A stretch of DNA of 9,199 nt from Mucilaginibacter sp. UBA4741 (GTDB lineage Bacteria; Bacteroidota; Bacteroidia; Sphingobacteriales; Sphingobacteriaceae), in the NCBI GenBank assembly GCA_002403905.1, contig DHIR01000265.1, positions 1 through 9,199 on the forward strand, in the 5' to 3' direction. The translations under genes were made by a program, and so were the position numbers. How positions within the stretch are numbered: position 1 is the first letter of the stretch; every line of letters begins with the position of its first letter. A model generated the notes under the pieces. It made no database searches. It was not told the origin of the DNA and was given only the letters and a program-made list of their open reading frames with translations. Of the stretch, positions 1 through 6,586 are shown piece by piece.

Positions 1-1
1 T

Positions 2-193
2 ATGGGTGAAACCTTTACTTTAAATGAGCTCACTAACCAAAACGAAGTGATGAAAGAAAATGTAAAAGAAAATCTGGAAGGCGATGAACTGATGTTCTAT
101 CATTCGTTACGCCCAAATCTGGAACTTTTACAAAAGAAACCAAAACTTCAAACTATTCACTACATACTGGATTATTCAAAAAGTCACAGGTAG
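2..193 (+). CDS. 3' end of an unidentified gene (partial at window edge)
   Basis: An open frame runs from the window's left edge to a TAG stop at 191-193. The first ATG is at base 2, so I cannot tell whether this is the true start or an internal methionine. A larger gene cut by the window edge is more likely. The 63 visible residues are hydrophilic, acidic in the first half (repeated E, N and K) and more basic in the second half, with no signal peptide, membrane segment or cysteine. The last 35 residues (ELMFYHSLRPNLELLQK onwards) look like a compact helical tail. I do not recognise the family. A strong terminator follows 23 bases after the stop, which supports this being the real 3' end of a transcription unit on the + strand, separate from nth. 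Confidence 0.55.
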   Translation: MGETFTLNELTNQNEVMKENVKENLEGDELMFYHSLRPNLELLQKKPKLQTIHYILDYSKSHR

Positions 194-216
194 TTTTTGT
201 TAGTCGAAAAGCCTTG

Positions 217-250
217 AGCCCCGAGTAAAAACTTTTACTCGGGGCTTTTT
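217..250 (+). terminator. Rho-independent terminator after the left-edge gene
   Basis: A perfect 13-bp stem pairs 218-230 (GCCCCGAGTAAAA) with 233-245 (TTTTACTCGGGGC), with an A-T pair added at 217/246 and a T-run at 246-250. The GC-rich base followed by T's is the classic intrinsic terminator form. The A/T top of the stem would open into a loop of several bases in practice. It ends the upstream transcription unit and separates it from nth. Confidence 0.9.
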
Positions 251-252
251 AT

Positions 253-260
253 TACTTTTG
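253..260 (+). promoter_or_regulatory. Putative nth promoter (-7 element TACTTTTG)
   Basis: The octamer TACTTTTG is an exact match to the Bacteroidetes housekeeping -7 consensus TAnnTTTG. A start site about 6-7 bases further on would give an nth leader of roughly 19 bases. The -33 region would fall around 230-236, inside the right arm of the preceding terminator hairpin, where only T-rich sequence (CTTTTAC) is seen and no clean TTTG. The call therefore rests on the -7 element and its position. Confidence 0.5.
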
Positions 261-285
261 ATTTTAGACTAAAAACTACGCCTCC

Positions 286-1047
286 ATGCTCAGATCAGAA
301 CGCTACCGCCATTTTGTTGACTATTTTTCTAAGAACCAGCCCGAGGCCGAAACCGAACTGCATTATACCAATCCGTACCAGTTGCTGGTGGCTGTTATCC
401 TGTCGGCACAATGTACCGATAAGCGCATTAACCAGGTTACACCGGCGCTGTTTGCCCGTTTCCCGGATGCGGATAGTTTAGCGGCTTCAAACGCTGACGA
501 GGTTTTTACTTATATCCGCAGTGTAAGTTATCCAAACAATAAAGCCAAACATTTGGTAGGCATGGCGCAGATGCTGGTGGGTGTATTTGGTGGCGTGGTT
601 CCGTCTGATATTGACCAATTGCAAAAGCTGCCCGGCGTAGGCCGTAAAACCGCCAATGTTATTGCATCAGTAGTTTATGATGCACCCGCTATTGCGGTAG
701 ATACCCACGTATTTAGAGTTGCCGATAGGATAGGGCTTACTACCAATGCCAAAACGCCTTTAGCTGTTGAAAAACAATTGGTAAAATACCTACCTACAGA
801 AACCCTTGCTATAGCACACCACTGGTTAATATTGCATGGCAGGTACATCTGCGTGGCCCGTAGCCCAAAGTGCGATATATGTCCGCTTACGTGGTTTTGC
901 CGCTATTATGAACGCGCCCATACCGAAACCGCCCTAATAAAAGCCGAGGCCCAAAAGCTAAAAAAAATTAAGGACGCTAAACGCAAGAGATCGTTAGATA
1001 CGATTAGTAAGGAGTTGAAGAAACGAAGTGTGGATAAGAATATTTGA
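286..1047 (+). CDS. nth: Endonuclease III (DNA glycosylase/AP lyase)
   Basis: A bifunctional base-excision-repair enzyme that removes oxidised pyrimidines from DNA and cleaves the AP site by beta-elimination. The 253-residue protein aligns by eye with E. coli Nth from its first residues. It has the helix-hairpin-helix LPGVGRKTANV at about 115-125 with the Schiff-base lysine K121, and the catalytic aspartate D139 in AVDTH. The [4Fe-4S] cluster loop has cysteines 189, 196, 199 and 205 (C-x6-C-x2-C-x5-C), preceded by HHWLILHGRY as in E. coli. All key residues are present, so it should be active. The ATG at 286 starts the protein just where the family starts. It is longer than E. coli Nth (211 aa) because of a Lys/Arg-rich tail from about residue 213 to the end. 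It appears monocistronic: a terminator lies upstream, and a palindrome and the recA promoter lie downstream. Confidence 0.96.
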   Translation: MLRSERYRHFVDYFSKNQPEAETELHYTNPYQLLVAVILSAQCTDKRINQVTPALFARFPDADSLAASNADEVFTYIRSVSYPNNKAKHLVGMAQMLVGVFGGVVPSDIDQLQKLPGVGRKTANVIASVVYDAPAIAVDTHVFRVADRIGLTTNAKTPLAVEKQLVKYLPTETLAIAHHWLILHGRYICVARSPKCDICPLTWFCRYYERAHTETALIKAEAQKLKKIKDAKRKRSLDTISKELKKRSVDKNI

Positions 1048-1092
1048 TTGGTATTTGCGGGTTAAGTAAGTTTACGTAAACAATATACGCTG

Positions 1093-1120
1093 GTAGAGAG
1101 GCAATGCATTGCCTCTCTAC
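1093..1120. repeat. Perfect 28-bp palindrome, REP-like dispersed repeat candidate
   Basis: The half-site GTAGAGAGGCAATG (1093-1106) is followed with no spacer by its exact reverse complement (1107-1120), centred on ATGCAT. There is no T-run on either side, so it does not look like an ordinary terminator. From memory, near-identical palindromes with the half-site GTAGAGACGCAATG occur many times in Bacteroidetes and some cyanobacterial genomes as intergenic repeats. I could not verify copy number here. It lies between nth and the recA promoter and could form a stable hairpin in RNA read through from nth. Confidence 0.8.
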
Positions 1121-1167
1121 GGATGTAAATAATTACTAAAAAAATTAGTATTATTAAAAATAACTAT

Positions 1168-1175
1168 TATATTTG
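1168..1175 (+). promoter_or_regulatory. Putative recA promoter (-7 element TATATTTG)
   Basis: TATATTTG matches the Bacteroidetes -7 consensus TAnnTTTG exactly and sits 19 bases before the recA ATG. The expected -33 position (about 1145-1148) reads TTAG, a weak match to TTTG. That TTAG is the right arm of a small dyad, TACTAA-N5-TTAGTA (1134-1150), which could bind a regulator but may be chance in such AT-rich DNA. I see no E. coli-type (CTGT-N8-ACAG) or Bacillus-type (GAAC-N4-GTTC) LexA box here. Confidence 0.5.
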
Positions 1176-1194
1176 CTAAAGATATTATTAAAAG

Positions 1195-2208
1195 ATGAGC
1201 AACGCAGAAAAATTAAAGGCACTACAGCTTACGTTAGATAAGCTGGAAAAATCATACGGAAAAGGCACCATCATGAAGTTGGGCGATTCTGTAATTGAAC
1301 CTATAGAAGTTATATCAACCGGATCAATAGGTCTAGACATCGCTTTAGGCGTTGGCGGTTTACCTAAAGGTAGGGTTATTGAAATATACGGGCCGGAGTC
1401 GTCAGGTAAAACAACATTGGCTATCCATGCCATTGCCGAAGCACAAAAGAAAGGCGGCATTGCTGCATTTATTGATGCGGAACATGCATTTGATCGTTTC
1501 TATGCTAAAAAGTTAGGTGTAGATGTAGAGAATCTTTTAATATCACAACCGGATAATGGCGAGCAAGCTCTAGAGATTGCCGATAACCTTATCCGCTCAG
1601 GCGCTATTGATATTTTAGTTATCGACTCGGTTGCCGCATTGGTACCTAAGGCAGAGATAGAAGGCGAAATGGGCGACTCGAAAATGGGTCTGCACGCTCG
1701 TTTAATGTCGCAGGCTTTGCGTAAGCTAACCGGTACCATCAGCAAAACAGGATGCTGCTGTATATTTATTAACCAGCTGCGCGATAAAATTGGTGTTATG
1801 TTTGGTAACCCCGAAACTACTACCGGCGGTAACGCTTTAAAGTTCTACGCTTCGGTACGTTTAGATGTGCGCCGGATCTCACAAATTAAGGATAGCGATG
1901 AAGTATCTGGTAATCGCGTTAAGGTAAAAATTGTAAAAAATAAAGTAGCGCCGCCGTTCCGTATTGCCGAGTTCGACATTATGTTTGGCGAGGGCATATC
2001 AAAAGCAGGCGAGATCATTGACCTGGGTGTCGAGCATAACATCATTAAAAAAGCAGGTTCATGGTTTAGCTATGGCGATACCCGTCTTGGCCAGGGCCGT
2101 GACGCGGTTAAACAATTAATATTGGATAACCCCGAGTTGATGGACGAGCTGGAAGGCAAAATTAAAGACGAAGTTAGCGGCGATAAACTGGTAGTTGAAA
2201 CAGAATAG
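1195..2208 (+). CDS. recA: Recombinase RecA
   Basis: ATP-dependent DNA strand-exchange protein of homologous recombination and repair, acting as a filament on single-stranded DNA in the cytoplasm. The 337 residues contain the Walker A motif GPESSGKT (66-73), the catalytic glutamate E96 in DAEHAFD, and Walker B ILVIDS (140-145, D144). The FINQLR segment is at 191-196, and the L2 DNA-binding loop with [21 protein letters not shown] is at 204-224. The C-terminal domain ends in an acidic tail (VVETE), as is usual. Length is typical of the family (about 340-355). Three consecutive cysteines (187-189) replace the hydrophobic strand residues of E. coli RecA; I believe this is common in Bacteroidetes. 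It begins at ATG 1195 with no obvious Shine-Dalgarno, as is normal for the phylum. It has its own putative promoter and a terminator, so it is probably transcribed alone. Confidence 0.98.
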   Translation: MSNAEKLKALQLTLDKLEKSYGKGTIMKLGDSVIEPIEVISTGSIGLDIALGVGGLPKGRVIEIYGPESSGKTTLAIHAIAEAQKKGGIAAFIDAEHAFDRFYAKKLGVDVENLLISQPDNGEQALEIADNLIRSGAIDILVIDSVAALVPKAEIEGEMGDSKMGLHARLMSQALRKLTGTISKTGCCCIFINQLRDKIGVMFGNPETTTGGNALKFYASVRLDVRRISQIKDSDEVSGNRVKVKIVKNKVAPPFRIAEFDIMFGEGISKAGEIIDLGVEHNIIKKAGSWFSYGDTRLGQGRDAVKQLILDNPELMDELEGKIKDEVSGDKLVVETE

Positions 2209-2240
2209 TTTTTTTTTAATATCTATATAGTTAATTGGAG

Positions 2241-2270
2241 AGCCTTTTCATTTTTTGGAAAGGCTTTTTT
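2241..2270 (+). terminator. Rho-independent terminator after recA
   Basis: The stem pairs AGCCTTTTC (2241-2249) with GGAAAGGCT (2257-2265), nine pairs including one G-T, around a 7-base T-rich loop. A run of six T's follows at 2265-2270. It lies 32 bases after the recA stop codon on the same strand. Confidence 0.88.
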
Positions 2271-2324
2271 GTGCCTTTAGGTTAACATAGCTACATATAT
2301 ATACATGTATTTAAATTCGATTGA

Positions 2325-2334
2325 CTGTTAACAG
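2325..2334. repeat. Short perfect palindrome CTGTTAACAG
   Basis: A 10-bp perfect palindrome about 100 bases before the phosphodiesterase gene, in an AT-rich intergenic stretch that otherwise has no coding signal. It could be an operator half or full site, but a palindrome this short is also expected by chance every so often. It is not a LexA box of the CTGT-N8-ACAG type, since its spacer is only two bases. Confidence 0.3.
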
Positions 2335-2383
2335 GTTAAATTGAGATTAGAATAAGATTAAATTTTCAGAAATGTTTTTTATT

Positions 2384-2406
2384 GTCATAGTATAGTCATA
2401 CATTTA
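2384..2406 (+). promoter_or_regulatory. Weak promoter and direct repeat upstream of the phosphodiesterase gene
   Basis: TACATTTA at 2399-2406 matches seven of the eight positions of TAnnTTTG (only the final G is missing) and would give a leader of about 24 bases before the ATG at 2437. Just upstream, GTCATA occurs twice (2384-2389 and 2395-2400) with start-to-start spacing of 11 bases, about one helical turn, overlapping the start of the -7 element. This would suit a regulator binding one face of the DNA. There is no clear -33 TTTG at the right distance; a TTG at 2382-2384 lies too close. Confidence 0.28.
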
Positions 2407-2436
2407 TAAATAGTAACAAGAATGATACAATTATAA

Positions 2437-3273
2437 ATGTTAATACCCCAAACAAATACCCCACTACAAAAAGCACTTATTGTTTGTTTGCTTTTTGTAC
2501 TTCCGCTTGCTGTAAAAGCGCAAAGTATTACCCTCGCCAACGCGTTTGCCCATAATGACTATCGGCATAAACGCCCCTTGTTGGATGCCGAAACCAATGG
2601 CTATACCCATATTGAAGCTGATGTTTTTTTACATGGCGGCAAATTGGTTGTTGCACACATTAACCCTTATTTTAAAGGTAAACGCACATTGGAGAATCTA
2701 TACCTGGCACCATTAGCCGCGCAGGCTGCTAAAAATAATGGCCGTGTATATGCAGGGAATGACCAATCGGTTACTTTAATGATAGATATTAAAACCGATG
2801 CCAAAAAAACTTATGCCGAGCTAAAAACATTGCTTGAAAAATATAGACCGATATTGTCAAGCTATGATACCGGTAAGGTTTCTATGCGGGCAGTTACCAT
2901 AGTACTATCGGGCAATAAGCCTTATGATATTGTCAGGAAGGAAAAGAATCGTCTTGCATTTATTGACGAGGATCTGCGTAAAGTTGAACGGGATACCGTA
3001 GCCAACGTATCAAGAATGGCCAGCTGCAAATATTCAAAGCTGTTAAAGTGGAAAGGTAACGGCAATATATCAGAGCGTGAAAAACAACGTTTATGCGACT
3101 ATGTATCCATCGCTCATAAAAATGGCGAGCAGGTAAGGCTATGGGCATCGCCTGATAATAAAGTTGTTTGGAAAGAAATATTAAGCTGCGGCGTAGATCT
3201 GATCAATACAGATAAATTGGTTGCCTTAAAAAACTTTTTAGTTGCACAGTCAAGTCCCAATACGGCAAATTAA
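2437..3273 (+). CDS. Secreted GDPD/PI-PLC-like phosphodiesterase (AIM6-like)
   Basis: An exported 278-residue protein of the PI-PLC-like TIM-barrel phosphodiesterase superfamily, resembling the AIM6-like glycerophosphodiester phosphodiesterase group. Such enzymes cleave phosphodiesters of lipid head groups or related compounds; the actual substrate is unknown. Residues 1-28 form a signal peptide (hydrophobic 12-26, cleavage likely after VKA-28, before Q29). The mature start NAFAHNDYRHKRPL (35-48) carries the first catalytic histidine as AHND, where canonical GDPD has AHRG. EADV (60-63) supplies the metal-binding Glu/Asp, H74 in VVAH is the expected second histidine, MIDIKT (115-120) gives a further acidic/Lys site, and W236 plus INTDK (256-260) are the usual barrel end. 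The core catalytic set therefore seems complete. It stands alone on the + strand, converging on the DUF4249 gene with only 15 bases between stops. Fold is confident; substrate is not. Confidence 0.82.
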   Translation: MLIPQTNTPLQKALIVCLLFVLPLAVKAQSITLANAFAHNDYRHKRPLLDAETNGYTHIEADVFLHGGKLVVAHINPYFKGKRTLENLYLAPLAAQAAKNNGRVYAGNDQSVTLMIDIKTDAKKTYAELKTLLEKYRPILSSYDTGKVSMRAVTIVLSGNKPYDIVRKEKNRLAFIDEDLRKVERDTVANVSRMASCKYSKLLKWKGNGNISEREKQRLCDYVSIAHKNGEQVRLWASPDNKVVWKEILSCGVDLINTDKLVALKNFLVAQSSPNTAN

Positions 3274-3288
3274 ATCCACCAAAAATTT

Positions 3289-4083
3289 TTACGGAATTAT
3301 AATATTTTTATGCTGGGTAGTATGCGCGCTAAAGTAGCCTAGCACATTATCGGTATTGAAATTATTTGGTGGGTTTGTTGGCGTAGTAGAGTTAAAGCCA
3401 TTTGCCTTTTGCTGGCTAAATGTATACCAGTACGTATACATTGGCGCGTCAATACATTGCATTTCAATATCTACCCTGTCACCGCTTTTAAGTGGTATAT
3501 TATCCTGGAAGAGTAGCTGCTGTACAAAGCGGCCGTTATTAAACTGGTCATTACGGGCAAATACCTGTTTTACTTGTATGCCGTTTATTGATAAAATAAA
3601 CCGGTATTGATTGCTTACAGCAGGCGGATCCTGGTAAAAAATAATTATAGTTTTGGTAGTAGTAGACGCAAAATGCTCTATCGAAAGTGCAACAGAATCA
3701 ATAGTAACTTTTGCAGGCATGGTTGATGACGCTGTATAAGTTTTGCCATCAAGCTGTACTTTTACGCTATATTTTTCATTATATCGGCCCAAAAAAGAGC
3801 TGGAGTAATAATAGCCAGGGCTGCGCTCTATTAGCGTATAGTTTGTGCCGTTATAATCTGTAAGCGTTACTACGGCGCCTTTTACCGCCGGGAAACTATT
3901 GGTATTATCAAGCGGGACAGATCTTGATATAGTTACAGCTTGTGGGCCTAATTGGTCTGTTATGTTGCCTTCAATTACCAGTTGCGGTGCGGCATCATTA
4001 AGCTTAAGATCTATTACATTTTTGCATGAGCCAATAAGGATACTCAATAAAGCTATAGCAGGTAATATATATTTAACTTTCAT
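3289..4083 (-). CDS. DUF4249 family outer-membrane lipoprotein
   Basis: A 264-residue protein of the DUF4249 family, found in Bacteroidetes next to TonB-dependent receptors and without an assigned biochemical function. It begins with a lipoprotein signal: MKVKYILPAIALLSILIGSC, with the lipidated cysteine at C20. The family signature follows (CKNVIDLKLNDAAPQLVIEGNI). The body is predicted to be mostly beta strand: an N-terminal Ig-like/carboxypeptidase-regulatory-like part to about residue 125 (GAVVTLTDYNGTNYTL, PGYYYSS, YSVKVQLDGKTY), then a second beta-rich half. It starts 3 bases after the receptor stop codon, so the two are surely co-transcribed. By analogy with SusD it may sit on the cell surface over the receptor barrel and help capture the substrate; that role is inference. 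No convincing terminator is visible after its stop. Confidence 0.88.
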   Translation of the reverse strand: MKVKYILPAIALLSILIGSCKNVIDLKLNDAAPQLVIEGNITDQLGPQAVTISRSVPLDNTNSFPAVKGAVVTLTDYNGTNYTLIERSPGYYYSSSFLGRYNEKYSVKVQLDGKTYTASSTMPAKVTIDSVALSIEHFASTTTKTIIIFYQDPPAVSNQYRFILSINGIQVKQVFARNDQFNNGRFVQQLLFQDNIPLKSGDRVDIEMQCIDAPMYTYWYTFSQQKANGFNSTTPTNPPNNFNTDNVLGYFSAHTTQHKNIIIP

Positions 4084-4086
4084 ATA

Positions 4087-6420
4087 CTAATAAGTAAAGT
4101 TATAAGTAACTGATGGTATTCTGCCAAACAAGCTTGTTTTAACTGCTTGTGTGCGTGTATGGTCATCCGGGTTATCCTGGAAATTAATGGTATAAGGGTT
4201 TTTGCGGTTATAAGCATTATATAAACCAAACGTCCAGCTGGAGTGGAATCGTTTATGTTGCTTACCTTCCAGGGTAGCGCCAAGGTCCATACGGCTATAT
4301 GGCGGTAGGCGGTCAGAGTTTCGGTCGCTATAATAAAGGGTAGTTAAACCACCAACTAAATATTTACCATGCGGATAGGTAACCGCGTTGCCGGTGCCGT
4401 AAACAAATGTGCCAGACAATGTCCAGCGGGTACTTAGTTTATAAATAAGTACTAAACTCATATCATGTACCCTGTCCTGCGTTGCAGCAAAATAATTGCC
4501 GTTATTTATAGCATCAAACCGGTTCTCGGTTTTTGATAGGGTATAACCTATCCAGCCATTTAACTTTCCGTAATGTTTCTTAAAAAACACTTCCAATCCG
4601 TATGCCCGGCCTTGCCCGTATACCAATTGCGATTCTACATCCTGGTTGGCAAGTAACTGCGCCCCGTTTTTATAATCGATCTGATTTTTTAGCCATTTAT
4701 AATAAATTTCTGTAGAGAACTCATACTGGTTATTGGCCGAGTTTTTAAAAAAGCCCAATGCCGCCTGGTCTGAAATGCCGGGCTTAATATTGTTGCTGCT
4801 CATTACATACAGATCAGTAGGCGAGCTGGCTGTCGAGTTAGAAATTAAGTGGATGTTTTGCGTATTGCGGTTATAGGATGCCTTTAAAGAATTTTGATCA
4901 TTAAATTTATAGCTTACAGAAAGTCGCGGTTCGGGGTTAATATAGCTTTGCACAAAATCGCCCGAATTATAAGTGTTTGAAGCTGTAAGTACATCATTAG
5001 CATCATAAGTATTAAATGTACCCGGCCCTAATAACGAGAACATAGATAGCCTAACCCCATACAAAAGATTTAATTTAGTGCTTGCATGCCATTCGTCAGA
5101 TACATAGGCTGACGACTCAAGGCCGTTACGGTCCTGAATACTTTGCGGGTTTACCGCAGACCTGTTGGACGAACTAATATCGCCAGGTGATATGTTATGG
5201 TGGGTTGCGTTAATACCAAAATGCAAAGTGTTTTTATCAGATAAAAAATATTCGAAATCTTCCTTCAGGTTAAAGTCGCGTATTTTTGAAGTAACCTTAA
5301 AATCATTGTTTGATGAAAAGCTTTGTACAATAAAATTATAATTACTGTATATAAGCGATGTGTTTAAAAACAACTTGCTGTTAAAAATATGATTAAGGCG
5401 CAATGTAGCCGTTTGGTTGCCCCAGTTTGTTTCGAAATTATCTTTTAGCCCTAATACATCCTTACCAAAATAGCCCGATAAGTAAAGCGTATTTTTATCA
5501 TCAAAACGATAATGGAACTTAGCATTTAGATCATAAAAATACAGGCTGGCGCCACGGGTGGTCGAGTCGGGCGATAGTTTTAAAAAAAGATCGGCATACG
5601 TACGGCGGGCGCTTATCATAAATGAGCTTTTATTTTTTACGATGGGGCCCTCCACTTTAATACGCGATGCTATTAAACCAATACCACCTTGCACGGTATA
5701 ATTTTTATCATTACCATCCAGCATCTTAATATCCAATACTGATGAGAGACGGCCGCCATATTGCGCGGGCATACCACCTTTATATAGGCTCACATCCTTT
5801 ATGGCATCAGAGTTAAAGGTTGAAAAGAAACCAAACAAGTGTGACGCGTTATATACAATGGCCTCATCCAGCAGGATCAAATTTTGATCAGACCCGCCCC
5901 CGCGTACATAAAACCCGGTATTGCCATCGCCGGTTGATTTTACACCCGGTAAAAGCTGTATGGTTTTTAAAATATCTTTCTCGCCAAATATTACAGGTAC
6001 ATTATTTATCTGTTTAAGATCAAGCCGCGTTACACCCATTTGGGGGTTATCTACATTGTCGTTTTTATTGGTATTGCTGCTAATAGATATTTCTTTTAGC
6101 GTATTACTGCTGGTAAGCAAAATATTTACCTGCGCGTTTTTGTTGAGCTTGATGGGCTGGTTTATAGTTTCATAACCTATATAACTTATAACCAATGTGT
6201 AATCGCCTTCGGGTGCAGTTAACGAAAAGAAGCCATAACCATTGGTTGCAGCACCGTTTTGCTGTAACCCTTGCAGTTTTACAGAGGCACCTATTAAGGT
6301 TTCGCCGGTGGCTGCATCTTTAATGGTCCCGTTAATAGAATATTTCTTTTGGGCATACGCCCTCGGAATTAATGAAACTGTGATCAGCAGAAAAAAAACG
6401 TAAAAAACAATTCTGTACAT
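4087..6420 (-). CDS. TonB-dependent receptor with carboxypeptidase-regulatory-like N-terminal domain
   Basis: An outer-membrane, energy-coupled transporter of 777 residues. A signal peptide covers residues 1-23 (cleavage after AYA, before Q24). Residues about 28-112 form a CarboxypepD_reg-like beta domain (GTIKDAATGETLIGASVKL, then GYGFFSLTAPEGDYTLVISYIGYE), as in many Bacteroidetes receptors. The plug domain runs about 125-230 and includes LPGVKSTGDGNTGFYVRGG (158 onwards), LILLDEAIVYN and KGGMPAQYGGRLSSVLDIK (214-232). The remainder is a 22-strand-type beta barrel ending in an aromatic residue (SVTYNFTY). At this length it is smaller than SusC proteins (about 1000 aa) and belongs with receptors that partner DUF4249 rather than SusD. 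It is the first gene of a two-gene operon with the DUF4249 lipoprotein. The substrate cannot be read from the sequence: no glycan-degradation, siderophore or sigma/anti-sigma gene adjoins it. Confidence 0.93.
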   Translation of the reverse strand: MYRIVFYVFFLLITVSLIPRAYAQKKYSINGTIKDAATGETLIGASVKLQGLQQNGAATNGYGFFSLTAPEGDYTLVISYIGYETINQPIKLNKNAQVNILLTSSNTLKEISISSNTNKNDNVDNPQMGVTRLDLKQINNVPVIFGEKDILKTIQLLPGVKSTGDGNTGFYVRGGGSDQNLILLDEAIVYNASHLFGFFSTFNSDAIKDVSLYKGGMPAQYGGRLSSVLDIKMLDGNDKNYTVQGGIGLIASRIKVEGPIVKNKSSFMISARRTYADLFLKLSPDSTTRGASLYFYDLNAKFHYRFDDKNTLYLSGYFGKDVLGLKDNFETNWGNQTATLRLNHIFNSKLFLNTSLIYSNYNFIVQSFSSNNDFKVTSKIRDFNLKEDFEYFLSDKNTLHFGINATHHNISPGDISSSNRSAVNPQSIQDRNGLESSAYVSDEWHASTKLNLLYGVRLSMFSLLGPGTFNTYDANDVLTASNTYNSGDFVQSYINPEPRLSVSYKFNDQNSLKASYNRNTQNIHLISNSTASSPTDLYVMSSNNIKPGISDQAALGFFKNSANNQYEFSTEIYYKWLKNQIDYKNGAQLLANQDVESQLVYGQGRAYGLEVFFKKHYGKLNGWIGYTLSKTENRFDAINNGNYFAATQDRVHDMSLVLIYKLSTRWTLSGTFVYGTGNAVTYPHGKYLVGGLTTLYYSDRNSDRLPPYSRMDLGATLEGKQHKRFHSSWTFGLYNAYNRKNPYTINFQDNPDDHTRTQAVKTSLFGRIPSVTYNFTY

Positions 6421-6500
6421 ATAAGTTTATTCCGGCTGCTTTAATTGTGAAAATCTTTATCCCAATACGATAGCAGAGGGCAATTGGTTGTTATAAACAC

Positions 6501-6508
6501 CAAAGATA
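6501..6508 (-). promoter_or_regulatory. Putative promoter of the receptor/DUF4249 operon (TATCTTTG)
   Basis: Read on the minus strand, 6508 to 6501 is TATCTTTG, an exact TAnnTTTG match, about 80 bases upstream of the receptor ATG. It implies a leader of roughly 70-75 bases. No clear TTTG is seen at the -33 distance (around 6528-6532). The 166 bases from 6421 to 6586 hold no other feature I can support. Confidence 0.4.
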
Positions 6509-6586
6509 TTACTCTGAGTATATTATAACGTATAAAACCAATAAATAGCATACAGCTTTGTAAATGATGGAAACTTTTAGAAATAA

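Noticed and set aside
1188..1460. Minus-strand open frame opposite the start of recA (also those at 1500-1745 and 1845-2045)
   Set aside because: They lie wholly or almost wholly in the shadow of recA, have unnatural composition and no recognisable domain or start context.
2325..2334. CTGTTAACAG as a LexA/SOS box
   Set aside because: The E. coli-type box needs eight bases between CTGT and ACAG; here there are two, and the site is downstream of recA, not in its promoter.
3274..3300. AAAAATTTTT palindrome between the phosphodiesterase and DUF4249 genes as a bidirectional terminator
   Set aside because: It has no GC-rich stem and no loop; simple A/T runs like this are common in this DNA.
4080..4283. 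Open frame on the minus strand at the receptor/DUF4249 junction, and + strand frames within both genes (3356-3610, 3899-4090, 5820-6017, 5921-6175)
   Set aside because: All are other-frame readings of the receptor and DUF4249 genes, which have clear family signatures.
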